DNA of 64,000 nt from NCBI GenBank assembly GCA_002953655.1, contig CP025839.1, forward strand, positions 1,736,001 to 1,800,000, in the 5' to 3' direction. Each line of letters starts with the position of its first letter. Positions within the stretch are counted from its first letter, which is position 1. Shown here in pieces: positions 1-8,602 of the stretch. The position numbers and the translations under genes were made by a program. This stretch comes from Latilactobacillus sakei (GTDB lineage: Bacteria > Bacillota > Bacilli > Lactobacillales > Lactobacillaceae). The notes under the pieces are model-generated. The model saw only the letters and a program-made list of their open reading frames with translations. It searched no databases and was not told the DNA's origin.

Positions 1-1068
1 AGCATCTTGTAATTGATTATTAGTGAATATTTTTTCGACGGTCATTTGGTTCATCGTCAACGTCCCAGTTTTATCAGACGCAATAATATCCGTACTCCCT
101 AGTGTTTCTACTGCAGGTAACTTACGAACAATAGCCTTTCTTTTAACCATCTTCTGCGTTCCTAAAGCAAGGATAATCGTCACAATTGCAGGTAGGCCTT
201 CCGGAATCGCTGCGACCGCTAACGAAATAGCGGTTAATAACATGTTAATTGGCGATTGTGCGTGACGTAAGTATCCCACCACAAAAACAATTGCGGCAAT
301 AATTAAAATCATAATCGTCAAACTCTTACCTAATTGACTCAAGTTCATCTGTAATGGGGTCGTTGTTTCGTCGGCTTGGTTGAGCATCCCAGCAATTTTA
401 CCAACTTCGGTCTGCATCCCAGTCCCCGTCACAACCCCAACACCTCGACCATAAGTAACGTTACTATTCATAAACGCCATATTGGTCCGATCACCAATCC
501 CACTTTCTGGATCAGTCAGGGTATCAACGGTCTTATCAACTGGGACGGATTCCCCAGTTAAAGCGGACTCTTCGATTTTCAAAGCAGCTGATTCAAGTAA
601 GCGAAGATCTGCTGGCACAATATCGCCGGCTTCTAGCAACACGATATCGCCAACCACGAGTTCTTCACTCTTAATCGTCACGATTTCGCCATCTCGTCGA
701 ACGTGTGCATCAGGTGTCGCCATTTCTTTTAAGGCGTCAATTGCTTGTTCCGCCTTCGCTTCTTGGAAAACCCCAAAAATCGCATTTAGAATCACCACGG
801 CTAAAATAATGAACGCATCTGGCCATTCGTGTGCTAAAAAGCCCGCGATCATCGCTGCGACTAATAACACAATAATCATAAAATCTTTAAACTGCTCTAA
901 AAAACGAATCGCTAAACTTTTGCGTTTCTTTTCAGTTAATTGATTTCGACCATTTTCTGCCAAACGTTTTTCAACCTGTTCTTGGGTTAACCCTTGTGGC
1001 GTTGTGGCGAGCGCTTTAAGTGTTGCATCTGTTGATTGTGTAAAAAATGTGGTTTGTTTATCGACCAT
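1..1068 (-). CDS. Cation-transporting P-type ATPase (type II), N-terminal part, cut by window edge
   Basis: Membrane pump of the P2A/PMR1-like class that moves a divalent cation (Ca2+ or Mn2+) at the cost of ATP. The first 356 codons are visible; the reading frame is open to base 1 and the nucleotide-binding half lies outside the window. Visible landmarks are the N-terminal cation-ATPase domain, membrane helices near residues 55-90, the actuator motif LTGES, the PEGLP membrane motif and the phosphorylation motif DKTGTLT near residue 332. The ATG start follows a good AGGAGG ribosome site. The leader carries a yybP-ykoY Mn2+ riboswitch with a terminator, and P-type ATPases under this riboswitch in other Firmicutes are Mn2+ exporters, so Mn2+ export is the favoured role. 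That substrate is inferred from the leader, not from the protein. Confidence 0.93.
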   Translation of the reverse strand, partial: MVDKQTTFFTQSTDATLKALATTPQGLTQEQVEKRLAENGRNQLTEKKRKSLAIRFLEQFKDFMIIVLLVAAMIAGFLAHEWPDAFIILAVVILNAIFGVFQEAKAEQAIDALKEMATPDAHVRRDGEIVTIKSEELVVGDIVLLEAGDIVPADLRLLESAALKIEESALTGESVPVDKTVDTLTDPESGIGDRTNMAFMNSNVTYGRGVGVVTGTGMQTEVGKIAGMLNQADETTTPLQMNLSQLGKSLTIMILIIAAIVFVVGYLRHAQSPINMLLTAISLAVAAIPEGLPAIVTIILALGTQKMVKRKAIVRKLPAVETLGSTDIIASDKTGTLTMNQMTVEKIFTNNQLQDA

Positions 1069-1101
1069 TACCTTGCCTCCTATAAATTTGATTTTGGGGG
1101 T

Positions 1102-1222
1102 AAAAAAAGAGACCTACAGGAATTCTAAAAATCCCTATAAGTCTCACTAATTAAGATAACACCAGAATATTGCCTTGTTGGTGGCGTTATCGCAGACAAG
1201 CTGCCAGTTACTCCCTTATCGT
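1102..1222 (-). ncRNA. yybP-ykoY (Mn2+) riboswitch with intrinsic terminator
   Basis: The leader of the P-type ATPase gene contains, on the minus strand, the conserved core AAGGGAGTAA near 1207-1218, close to the family consensus AAGGGGAGUAG. A P3-like stem follows, GATAACGCC pairing with GGTGTTATC. Next comes a terminator hairpin of about 14 pairs (GAGAC...GTCTC, 1109-1145) followed by seven T residues. This is the arrangement of the manganese-sensing yybP-ykoY riboswitch acting by transcription antitermination. Assignment is by motif recognition; a covariance-model scan was not possible. Confidence 0.85.
1109..1145 (-). terminator. Riboswitch-controlled terminator before the ATPase gene
   Basis: GAGACTTATAGGG pairs with CCTGTAGGTCTC (with G-T pairs) and is followed by T7. 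It lies between the riboswitch core and the ATPase start codon, so it must be bypassed for the gene to be expressed. Confidence 0.8.
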
Positions 1223-1229
1223 TAACCTC

Positions 1230-1259
1230 ATTATAAGGTATAGACAATCTAAAAGGCAA
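1230..1259 (-). promoter_or_regulatory. Promoter of the ATPase riboswitch transcript
   Basis: -35 TTGCCT (1254-1259) and -10 TATAAT (1230-1235) with an 18-nt spacer, just upstream of the riboswitch core. The short distance to the aptamer fits a riboswitch leader. Confidence 0.7.
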
Positions 1260-1301
1260 GTAAATAGTTATTTTAATAACTAAGTCGTCTTACGAGCCTA
1301 G

Positions 1302-1328
1302 GCTCAAAAGCTAACCACTGACAACGCA
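1302..1328 (-). repeat. Truncated copy of the 3'-UTR hairpin element (copy C)
   Basis: On the minus strand this reads as the first 27 nt of a type-A hairpin element (TGCGTTGTCAGTGGTTAGC then TTTTGAG) and then departs into unrelated sequence. The 3' half with the GCACGTTTAA end is missing. It lies about 40 bp upstream of the ATPase promoter. Confidence 0.65.
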
Positions 1329-1331
1329 GGC

Positions 1332-1397
1332 TAAACGTGTTCTGTAACCCATATCCTTCCGGTGAACCCAGAGGATATAACTAGGGTTACGGTACAC
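1332..1397 (-). repeat. 3'-UTR hairpin element, short variant (copy B)
   Basis: A 66-nt imperfect hairpin in tandem with copy A. GTGTACCGTAACCC at the 5' end pairs with GGGTTACAGAACAC near the 3' end, and TATATCC pairs with GGATAT inside. The 3' end ACACGTTTAG matches the GCACGTTTAA end of the other copies although the stem sequence differs. Confidence 0.65.
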
Positions 1398-1405
1398 TCT
1401 GTTTT

Positions 1406-1520
1406 TAAACGTGCTTTTGTCAGTAGCATTCTGTGCTTTGCTAAACTTATCAAACCGGTGATTTCATCACCAATTCGCTAAGTTCTGCAAATGCTCAAAA
1501 GCTAACCACTGACAACGCAC
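1406..1520 (-). repeat. 3'-UTR hairpin element behind nadE (copy A)
   Basis: About 115 nt, starting 6 nt after the nadE stop codon in the sense orientation. The outer stem pairs GTGCGTTGTCAGT with ACTGACAAAAGCAC and the apical hairpin is GGTGAT/ATCACC. It is nearly identical in sequence to two copies at 57543-57658 and 57791-57906, over 55 kb away. No protein is encoded. See the finding on this family. Confidence 0.8.
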
Positions 1521-1526
1521 TCTGTT

Positions 1527-2354
1527 TTATTGCCAGAATGTGTCGTAGATTGTTATTGGTAAATGACGCTTGTGGGCTGTTTTCTTGTACCAGTTTTCAA
1601 TCTTCGTTGCGGCTTCTTCACTGACTTGACGACCTTCTAAATAGTCGTCGATTTGATCATATGTGACGCCCAATGCTAACTCATCTGGTAATGCCGGACG
1701 GTCTTCTTCAAGATCCGCCGTTGGTACTTTTTCATAAAGATGTTTAGGCGCACCGAGTTCAGCTAACATGGCCTTACCTTGACGCTTATTGAGTCTGAAG
1801 ATTGGCACCAAATCAGCACCGCCATCACCAAACTTCGTATAAAAACCAGTAATTGATTCGGCGGAGTGATCCGTTCCCAAAACAGCGCCACTATTTTCAC
1901 CAGCGATGCCATATTGCGCAATCATCCGCACGCGGGCTTTAATATTGCCCTTATTGAAGTCACTGACAGTTACCCCGGTTTCCGCAAGGGATTGGACCAT
2001 CGCGTCCACTGAGCCCTTAATATTGACCCGTTTGACTTGATCAGCTGCCATAAATTCGATTGCGGCCATCGCATCCGATTCGTCGGCTTGTTCCCCATAA
2101 GGTAACCGCACTGCGATAAATTGGTAACTTTCATCGCCAGTTTCAGCCCGCATCTCTTGCATGGCTTTTTCAGCCAATGCGCCCACTAAAGTTGAATCTT
2201 GGCCGCCCGAAATACCTAAGACATAGGTTTTTAAGAATGTATTTTTCTTTAGATAAGCCTTCATAAAATCAACCGAGCGGCGGATTTCTTTAGCAGGATC
2301 AATCGTTGGTTGGGTTTTTAAGGCTGCAATAATTTCTGCTTGTAAAGCGTTCAT
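1527..2354 (-). CDS. nadE: NH3-dependent NAD+ synthetase
   Basis: Cytoplasmic enzyme that amidates nicotinic acid adenine dinucleotide to NAD+ using ATP and ammonia, the last step of NAD synthesis. The 275 residues match the single-domain ammonia-dependent form; there is no nitrilase (glutaminase) domain. The PP-loop SGGQDS is at residues 49-54, and a downstream GTDHSAE segment fits the deamido-NAD/ATP site of the family. The ATG is preceded by AAAGGAG. The gene lies 31 bp behind pncB on the same strand, forming a two-gene nicotinate salvage operon. Its 3' untranslated region consists of hairpin elements A and B instead of an ordinary terminator. Confidence 0.96.
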   Translation of the reverse strand: MNALQAEIIAALKTQPTIDPAKEIRRSVDFMKAYLKKNTFLKTYVLGISGGQDSTLVGALAEKAMQEMRAETGDESYQFIAVRLPYGEQADESDAMAAIEFMAADQVKRVNIKGSVDAMVQSLAETGVTVSDFNKGNIKARVRMIAQYGIAGENSGAVLGTDHSAESITGFYTKFGDGGADLVPIFRLNKRQGKAMLAELGAPKHLYEKVPTADLEEDRPALPDELALGVTYDQIDDYLEGRQVSEEAATKIENWYKKTAHKRHLPITIYDTFWQ

Positions 2355-2385
2355 TTGCCAGATACTCCTTTAAAAATAATCGATT

Positions 2386-3849
2386 CTAATGCATTAAATT
2401 AACGTCTTCTCTGACTTTGCGAATTGAATTCATCTTATTATCCCAAGTCCGTTGTGATAAATCGACTGGGTAATCTTGTGGATTCAAGTCCCGTTTGTAT
2501 TCATCCCACAGTGAATCAAGATTTTCAGCACAGAACTTCTTAATCGCTGCTAGTTCGGGTAACGTATAGACCCGTTTACCATTTTCAAAAATGGTTCGTA
2601 AGATTGGCCGGGCATTGAAGTCAGTCACCGTCTTATTGATATACGTGTAATTAGGATGGAACATGTAAATCGTATCTTGTTCAAGTGGATCTTCATCCCA
2701 TAATGTGATGTAGTCCCCTTCTGATTTACCGTCAACTTGTTTGGTAATTCGCCAAACTTGCTTACGGCCTGGTGTTGAAACTTTTTCGGCATTACTTGAT
2801 AATTTAATCGTATCGACCATCTTACCATCTGAATTCTCAATTGAAACCAGCTTATAAACTGCGCCCAAAGCTGGTTGATCGTAAGCGGTAATTAACTTCG
2901 TCCCAACGCCCCAAACATCGATTTTAGCTTCTTGCATCTTCAAGTTTTGGATTGTCTTTTCATCTAAATCGTTAGAAGCGTAGATTTTAGCATCCGTGAA
3001 GCCCGCTTCATCCAATTGTTGGCGCACACGCTTAGATATATAGGCCATATCGCCACTATCAATCCGCACGCCTTGGAAATTAATCCGGCTACCGAATTCG
3101 CGCGCCACCCGAATCGCACTTGGCACACCACTTTTCAAAGTATCATAAGTATCCACAAGGAAGACACAGTCCCGATGTGTTTCAGCATAGGCCCGGAACG
3201 CTTCGTAATCGTTACGATAGGCTTGGACTAAAGAATGCGCATGCGTCCCACTTGCTGGAATTCCGAAAATTTTAGAAGCTCGCACATTACTGGTTGCATC
3301 AAAGCCACCGATATAAGCAGCGCGTGTGCCCCATAAAGCAGCGTCCATTTCTTGGGCCCGGCGTGTCCCGAATTCTAAGACAGGATCCTTGCCGACCACT
3401 GATTTGATCCGTGCTGCTTTAGTCGCAATCAATGTTTGATAATTGACAATATTTAATAGCGCTGTTTCAATCAATTGACATTGGGCGAGCGGCCCTTCCA
3501 CTTGCATAATCGGTTCGTTGCCAAAGACCAATTCGCCTTCAACTGCTGAGCGAATCGTTAAATCAAAATCTAATTCTGCTAGATACGTCAAAAAATCTTC
3601 AGGATAACCGACTTCATCCCGTAAATAAGCTAAATCGCTCTCGGTAAAGCGGAGATTCTCAAGATAATTAACGATATGTTCTAAGCCAGCAAAAATAGCA
3701 TACCCATTTTCAAAAGGTAATTTTCTGAAATAGCATTCGAAAACCGCTGTCCGATTATGGAGTCCCTTTTTAAAATAAGTTAACATCATATTGAGCTGAT
3801 ACAAGTCTGTATGTAACAACAAACTATCATCAGGATATAATTTTTGCAT
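2386..3849 (-). CDS. pncB: Nicotinate phosphoribosyltransferase
   Basis: Joins nicotinate and PRPP to give nicotinate mononucleotide, the entry step of NAD salvage. At 487 residues it has the length of Gram-positive PncB. Visible family features are the N-terminal LLHTDLYQLNM, the central SGTHAHS segment with the conserved histidine near residue 200, and the RIDSGD phosphate-binding segment. The ATG is preceded by TTAGGAG. It is the first gene of a pncB-nadE operon, and lactobacilli depend on such salvage because they usually lack de novo NAD synthesis. It is divergent from the glycosyltransferase gene at 3948, with overlapping promoters in the 98-bp gap. Confidence 0.96.
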   Translation of the reverse strand: MQKLYPDDSLLLHTDLYQLNMMLTYFKKGLHNRTAVFECYFRKLPFENGYAIFAGLEHIVNYLENLRFTESDLAYLRDEVGYPEDFLTYLAELDFDLTIRSAVEGELVFGNEPIMQVEGPLAQCQLIETALLNIVNYQTLIATKAARIKSVVGKDPVLEFGTRRAQEMDAALWGTRAAYIGGFDATSNVRASKIFGIPASGTHAHSLVQAYRNDYEAFRAYAETHRDCVFLVDTYDTLKSGVPSAIRVAREFGSRINFQGVRIDSGDMAYISKRVRQQLDEAGFTDAKIYASNDLDEKTIQNLKMQEAKIDVWGVGTKLITAYDQPALGAVYKLVSIENSDGKMVDTIKLSSNAEKVSTPGRKQVWRITKQVDGKSEGDYITLWDEDPLEQDTIYMFHPNYTYINKTVTDFNARPILRTIFENGKRVYTLPELAAIKKFCAENLDSLWDEYKRDLNPQDYPVDLSQRTWDNKMNSIRKVREDVNLMH

Positions 3850-3867
3850 GTCGCACTCCTAATTAGA

Positions 3868-3920
3868 GATATATTTGGTATACTTAGTTGAAGCTATTAT
3901 ACAATAAAACAGCGAGTTCT
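3868..3920. promoter_or_regulatory. Divergent promoter region between pncB and the TagA-family gene
   Basis: The 98-bp gap holds a TATAAT-like -10 on the minus strand (toward pncB) and, on the plus strand, TTGGTA followed 17 nt later by TATACA. The -35 for pncB is poor. Exact starts cannot be fixed from sequence alone. Confidence 0.4.
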
Positions 3921-3947
3921 GCATAATTTCGAGAAGGAGTTTTACAA

Positions 3948-4676
3948 ATGCAATTTCCGACAGTCTCAGTTTTAAATATTCCTTTTATTAACACTACTAA
4001 CCAAGCATTTATTGCGCAACTTTCAAAAGACTTAGCCGCTAACGAAAACCGATTTATCGTTACTGCTAATCCAGAGATTGCCCTCTATGCTACTAAACAT
4101 ACCGATTACTTCCAAACGATTAGCCAAGCCGATTACATTACACCAGACGGTATTGGTATTCTTAAAGGCGCCACAATGTTAGGTACACCACTTACCGAAC
4201 GAATTACCGGTTTTGATACGATGACAGCCTTATTCGAAATTGCCAATCAAAATAGCTATAGCGTTTATTTACTTGGGGCTAAGGAAGAAGTTTTACAAGC
4301 CGCTTGCCAAAACGTTGCAAACCAATATCCTAACGTCACTATCGTCGGCCAACATAACGGTTATTTTGACGACCAAGAAGAACAAAAGATTGTTGCCGAT
4401 ATCGAACGAACACAACCTAATATCATCTTAGCAGCACTCGGCTTCCCCAAACAAGAAACCTTTATCGCAGCTAATCGTCACAAAGTTAACGCCATTTGGA
4501 TGGGCGTTGGTGGTAGCTTCGATGTTTTATCGGGAACTGTGAGCCGGGCCCCAAAAATCTGGCAAAAAATGCACTTAGAATGGTTCTATCGCTTTGCATC
4601 ACATCCAAGTCGCTTGAACCGCTTTCCAGCGCTTATTGAATACATGCGCTTGGTTAAAAAAGAAAAGAGAAACTAA
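3948..4676 (+). CDS. WecG/TagA/CpsF family glycosyltransferase
   Basis: GT26-family enzyme, 242 residues, the usual size. Members transfer N-acetylmannosamine or a related sugar to undecaprenyl-PP-linked GlcNAc, the second step in building wall teichoic acid linkage units or capsule. Family motifs are ANPEIA, TPDGIG(I), GFPKQE and GVGGSFDVLSG. The ATG follows GAAGGAG. The C-terminus is basic, as in TagA proteins that sit on the membrane. It is transcribed towards the minus-strand polysaccharide block and shares a terminator with it, so it is probably functionally linked to that block. The exact sugar donor cannot be read from sequence. Confidence 0.9.
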   Translation: MQFPTVSVLNIPFINTTNQAFIAQLSKDLAANENRFIVTANPEIALYATKHTDYFQTISQADYITPDGIGILKGATMLGTPLTERITGFDTMTALFEIANQNSYSVYLLGAKEEVLQAACQNVANQYPNVTIVGQHNGYFDDQEEQKIVADIERTQPNIILAALGFPKQETFIAANRHKVNAIWMGVGGSFDVLSGTVSRAPKIWQKMHLEWFYRFASHPSRLNRFPALIEYMRLVKKEKRN

Positions 4677-4721
4677 AAAAGCATTGCAGACAAAATTAAT
4701 TTTGTCTGCAATGCCTTTTTT
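4675..4721. terminator. Bidirectional terminator
   Basis: A perfect 15-bp stem GCATTGCAGACAAAA / TTTTGTCTGCAATGC with a TTAA loop, flanked by A6 and T7. It ends both the plus-strand TagA-family gene and the minus-strand polysaccharide block. Confidence 0.92.
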
Positions 4722-5673
4722 ATTTTGATAATCGTTTCAATGTGCGACTATACTGTATTTTTTCTAAATAGTACTGTCTCACATTGCCATCACTCAACAA
4801 GATACCCAGAAACTGGAGTCCCTTCCCAATTGATTTCGTCTTTTTAACAGTGCTCAATAAATTAATATTAGCGTTAAAACGGTCTTTTTGGTGTTGATCG
4901 TAAAATCCTTTTTCAGTTAGGTAAGCTTCCAGTTTCGCTTTGATGTCGTCATCGCTAGCTGTCAATCTAAACTCGGTAGTTTGACGTAAAAAGCCAGAAA
5001 TTAGAAAGGTTTTTAACATGTCACTTTGCGTCATACTATTTTGTCTAATCCGATAACGCATCAACGGTTCATTAGTCACACCTATTTGCTGACCCGCTGC
5101 GGTCATTCGTAGCCATAAATCATAATCTTCACAGGCGATTAGTTGTTCCTGATAGCCACCAACTGTTTCAAAAGCTGCTTTTTTCCCCAGAACACTCGGA
5201 TGAACAATGAAATTATCATATTGTAATAACTCATGAACGGCAACTGCTGATTCAACCATTTGTGGATGATGCCCAATCTCATCATTAGCTTCATCAATTA
5301 GAATCGATGATGATGCAATGACATCCAATTGTCGTTGTTGCAATAAATCAAATTCAGTCGTCAGTCGTTCCGGCACAGCAATATCATCAGCATCCATTCG
5401 TGCGATATAATCGCCTCGACTTGCTTTCAAGCCCCGATTTAAACTAGATGCTAGCCCTAAGTTATGTTCGTTGCTGATTAAAACAATCCGTGACTCTTCT
5501 TTGGCATATTCATTTAAAACAGCTGTCAATGCCTGATTATCAGGATTATCCAAAACGATGATAAACTCAAAATTTTGATAAGACTGCTTCAGAATTGATT
5601 CAATTGACTGGCGTAATTCCGTTTCTTTTTCATTATAAACGGCCATCACAATACTAATTAATGGTGTTTCCAT
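4720..5673 (-). CDS. Family 2 glycosyltransferase
   Basis: 317-residue GT-A fold glycosyltransferase, predicted to be cytoplasmic or membrane-associated, adding a sugar to the lipid-linked polysaccharide precursor. The N-terminal SIVMAVYNE and IIVLDNPDN segments form the nucleotide-sugar fold, and ARMDADD near residues 91-97 supplies the metal-binding DxD. No membrane segment is obvious. The ATG follows AAGGAG. It is the last gene of the minus-strand block, 20 bp behind the GT4 gene. Donor and acceptor are unknown. Confidence 0.88.
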   Translation of the reverse strand: METPLISIVMAVYNEKETELRQSIESILKQSYQNFEFIIVLDNPDNQALTAVLNEYAKEESRIVLISNEHNLGLASSLNRGLKASRGDYIARMDADDIAVPERLTTEFDLLQQRQLDVIASSSILIDEANDEIGHHPQMVESAVAVHELLQYDNFIVHPSVLGKKAAFETVGGYQEQLIACEDYDLWLRMTAAGQQIGVTNEPLMRYRIRQNSMTQSDMLKTFLISGFLRQTTEFRLTASDDDIKAKLEAYLTEKGFYDQHQKDRFNANINLLSTVKKTKSIGKGLQFLGILLSDGNVRQYYLEKIQYSRTLKRLSK

Positions 5674-5693
5674 AGTAATCTCCTTGTTGATGC

Positions 5694-6770
5694 CTACAAT
5701 TGTGCATACAAATCATGCATCAAAATCGCTAACTGGCGTGTTGAAAATGATTCACTAACATGCTTATTAAACGCTAAGCCCATGCTAACTAACTGGTTAT
5801 TTTGATAAGCAGCGTAAGCTTCATTTAACGCTTTAACATATCCTTGTAAGCCTAAGCTATCCACAACCCAACCATATTCAGGGCTATCCACAATTACCTT
5901 GCTATCGCCGACATCGGTCGTAATGGCAGGAACACCATAATTACCAGATTCTAACAAGACGGTTGGGAACCCTTCGTGAATTGACGATAAAACTGATAAA
6001 TCAGCATGTCGATAAAAGTGGGCCACATCCGATTGAAAACCGTCAAAATGAACCTTATCAGTTATTTGATAATCTGTTGCTAGCTTTTTAAACTCGGTTT
6101 CTAGTTCGCCATCACCAATCAGGTGTAGTTGATATTCGAAATCAACATTTGCTAACGCTTCTAACAATAGCTGTTGGTGTTTTTGCGCTGTTAGTCTGGC
6201 GACACAAATCATTGTAAATTGCGGTTGCTTAACTGGCGTCGGTACTTCTGAACTAAATTCAATGGCATTAAAAATGGTTGTCATCTTATTCGTATCGATA
6301 CCTTGTTGCACCAAGCTGTTTCTAAACCGTTCGGCGATTAGATAGATATGATCCGCTTTTTTAAGTACCCAGAGACTTAACGGCAATAAAATCTTGCCTT
6401 TAAACCCTTTATTCAGATAATCAATCTTAGGTAACGTGTGCAATGTCAACGTCCACTTCGCCGTAATTCGTTTCCGAATTAACGCCAAGAAGAGATTAGA
6501 CCGTGGTCCATGCGTATGCACGACATCAATATTTTCAGAATTGATATGCGCTGCTAGTTGTTTCAAAAAATGCGGGGTTAACGTCTTTGGCTGTTCAAAC
6601 ACTTCAACCGGTAATTGATTAGCGCGCGCTAGTTCTGCAACCGGGCCATCTTCAAAAACTAATAAAGAAGGCTCGTCTTTACCAAGTGCGATCATTGCCT
6701 TCATTAAACCGATAATATGTGAGCGACCACCGCCCGTTTCATTCCCTGCGTTTACAAAAAGAACCTTCAC
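5694..6770 (-). CDS. Family 4 glycosyltransferase
   Basis: 358-residue GT-B retaining glycosyltransferase. The N-terminal glycine-rich loop NAGNETGGGRSH binds the acceptor side, and the C-terminal Rossmann domain shows FTMICVARLTAQKHQ and the family signature SIHEGFPTVLLESG (EX7E) near residue 270. The start is GTG, preceded by AAAAGGTG. It lies between tagD and the GT2 gene with short gaps, consistent with one operon. It is a putative polysaccharide chain glycosyltransferase of unknown specificity. Confidence 0.88.
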   Translation of the reverse strand: MKVLFVNAGNETGGGRSHIIGLMKAMIALGKDEPSLLVFEDGPVAELARANQLPVEVFEQPKTLTPHFLKQLAAHINSENIDVVHTHGPRSNLFLALIRKRITAKWTLTLHTLPKIDYLNKGFKGKILLPLSLWVLKKADHIYLIAERFRNSLVQQGIDTNKMTTIFNAIEFSSEVPTPVKQPQFTMICVARLTAQKHQQLLLEALANVDFEYQLHLIGDGELETEFKKLATDYQITDKVHFDGFQSDVAHFYRHADLSVLSSIHEGFPTVLLESGNYGVPAITTDVGDSKVIVDSPEYGWVVDSLGLQGYVKALNEAYAAYQNNQLVSMGLAFNKHVSESFSTRQLAILMHDLYAQL

Positions 6771-6792
6771 GTAATCACCTTTTCATTCTAAT

Positions 6793-7179
6793 TTAGTTTT
6801 CTAAATCTTGCTTAATTTGTGTCGTTGAAATACCTGTTGTCCGCGGAAGATAGATGACTTCACAATAATCCTTTAAGAAATCAAACTTCCCTTTCCAATC
6901 ATCGCCCATTACAAAAATATCAATATCGTATTTTTGAACATCTTTAATTTTTTGTTCCCAATCTTTTTCAGGAATTACCTTATCAACATATCGAATGGCT
7001 TCGAGAATATATTTGCGATGTTCATATGAATGGTAAGCTTCTTTATGCTTTTCAGCATTAAATTCGTCCGTTGATAAGCCGACAATTAATTCATCGCCTA
7101 ATTGGCTGGCACGTTCTAAGAGATGAACATGACCCCAGTGTAATAGATCAAAGGTACCGTAAGTTAAAACTTTTGTCAT
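6793..7179 (-). CDS. tagD: Glycerol-3-phosphate cytidylyltransferase
   Basis: Makes CDP-glycerol from CTP and glycerol-3-phosphate, the donor for poly(glycerol phosphate) wall polymers. The 128 residues match TagD. The nucleotidyltransferase motifs are [11 protein letters not shown] (HxGH near residue 14) and RTTGISTT near the C-terminus. The ATG follows AAAGGATG, and the stop of the flippase gene is only 6 bp upstream. It supplies substrate for the TagB/F-like protein two genes upstream, indicating that the polymer made here carries glycerol phosphate. Confidence 0.95.
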   Translation of the reverse strand: MTKVLTYGTFDLLHWGHVHLLERASQLGDELIVGLSTDEFNAEKHKEAYHSYEHRKYILEAIRYVDKVIPEKDWEQKIKDVQKYDIDIFVMGDDWKGKFDFLKDYCEVIYLPRTTGISTTQIKQDLEN

Positions 7180-7185
7180 TTTAAA

Positions 7186-8601
7186 TCATCCTTTCTTAAG
7201 GCGCATCAAATCTTGCCGGACACGTGTGTTTAATCCAATTAATAATATCATGAATAAAAGGCCAACGATAATCGTTTGAACGACGAGATCAAAGAATAAA
7301 CTACCGAGGTTGATTGGAATATGCAAGCCAATTAATAACGTTAAGCCAAATATTAGCCAGTACTTCCAATGTTCATGCCACAGGAATTTAAAATCTAAGT
7401 GCCCTCGTACTAACCAAATCCGCATCCCACAAACCAATAATTCGGTCAGGACAATAATGGTTGTCCCACCATTAGCCCCAAAGCGACCGGCGAATACGAA
7501 ATTCCCAATTAGGGAGAAGACCGCGCCAACTAAGTATGGAATCGCGACAATTCGGTACATTCCTTTTGATAGCGCAAATTGATTGGCATAAATACCACCA
7601 TAAGGAATGATCACCACAAGTAAACTAACCCAAAAGAAATTATCCGTCATTGCTTGATAGCGACTACCGAAAAACCAAACGATAAATTTGTTAGCATTGA
7701 CCATCAACGCACTCGTGAATAGCAAGCCGAGTATCAAAGTATAGTCCAACGAGACTTTCAATAAATTCTGAATTTGATTTTCATCTGCTTCTTCGCTGTC
7801 CATCTTAGCCATAATTGGCATTAAAACAATTGTCACTGATCCCAACAACTGTACAACTGCCCGCGCCATGGTTTGCGTCTGAGCATAATACGTTAATTGG
7901 ACTGAACCCGCTAATAATCCAATAATGGTTTGGTCAAAGCTCGTATAAAATTGCGCAGCAACTGAAGGAATGGTGACGGTAATTGATTCTTTCAAATATT
8001 GCTTAGAAAAATGAATTCGTCCAAATTTAAATTGGGGAATTTCTGTTTTAATCCCTAACCAGAAGACAAAATTAGCTAAATAAGTAATACTATTGATTAA
8101 TAAATAAATCCAAAGATCTTGTTCACTGTGTACAAAAATAAAAATCGTAGCCACTAATGTTAATTTGATAATTGTATTTCGCATGACCACTGTTTTAACT
8201 TGACCACGACCAATGTAAAACCAAGAAATATCCAAAACATAGCCGATTAAAAACGGAATTTCAATTAGAAAATAGAATTTATAACTCATGAATAAGCAGA
8301 CAACCACAATATAACTAATAATCACGATTAAACCACTAAAAAGTTGCAGACCCCATAGTTTTTTGAAATTTTCTTCAAGATTTTCTTTTGTCGATTGGGC
8401 AATTACTCGGACACCCACCTGGTTCATTCCCATCAGAATGATAAAGCTCAAGAAAACTGGAATCGAGTTAACGTAGGAATTAATGCCTAACGCTTCTTTG
8501 CCTAATACCCGCGCCACGTATGGTGTTGTAACAAAAGGTAGTACAATGATCAGCAACTGATAAACAGCATTATAAATGATATTTGTTGAGGCTTTTTTCA
8601 T
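7186..8601 (-). CDS. Wzx-type polysaccharide flippase (MATE/MVF superfamily)
   Basis: 471-residue integral membrane protein with about 12-14 hydrophobic helices, read as the lipid-linked repeat-unit flippase of a Wzx/Wzy pathway. The N-terminal segment IIYNAVYQLLIIVLPFVTTPYVARVLG is cut short here as LPFVTTPYVARVLG and is typical of polysaccharide biosynthesis proteins, as is the VRVIAQ region. The ATG lies one base after the stop of the preceding gene, so translation is probably coupled. Confidence 0.88.
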   Translation of the reverse strand: MKKASTNIIYNAVYQLLIIVLPFVTTPYVARVLGKEALGINSYVNSIPVFLSFIILMGMNQVGVRVIAQSTKENLEENFKKLWGLQLFSGLIVIISYIVVVCLFMSYKFYFLIEIPFLIGYVLDISWFYIGRGQVKTVVMRNTIIKLTLVATIFIFVHSEQDLWIYLLINSITYLANFVFWLGIKTEIPQFKFGRIHFSKQYLKESITVTIPSVAAQFYTSFDQTIIGLLAGSVQLTYYAQTQTMARAVVQLLGSVTIVLMPIMAKMDSEEADENQIQNLLKVSLDYTLILGLLFTSALMVNANKFIVWFFGSRYQAMTDNFFWVSLLVVIIPYGGIYANQFALSKGMYRIVAIPYLVGAVFSLIGNFVFAGRFGANGGTTIIVLTELLVCGMRIWLVRGHLDFKFLWHEHWKYWLIFGLTLLIGLHIPINLGSLFFDLVVQTIIVGLLFMILLIGLNTRVRQDLMRLKKG

Positions 8602-8602
8602 A

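Noticed and set aside
482-943. 153-codon plus-strand frame opposite the P-type ATPase
   Set aside because: Antisense to a clearly conserved coding region; no ribosome site, Ser/Thr-rich random composition.
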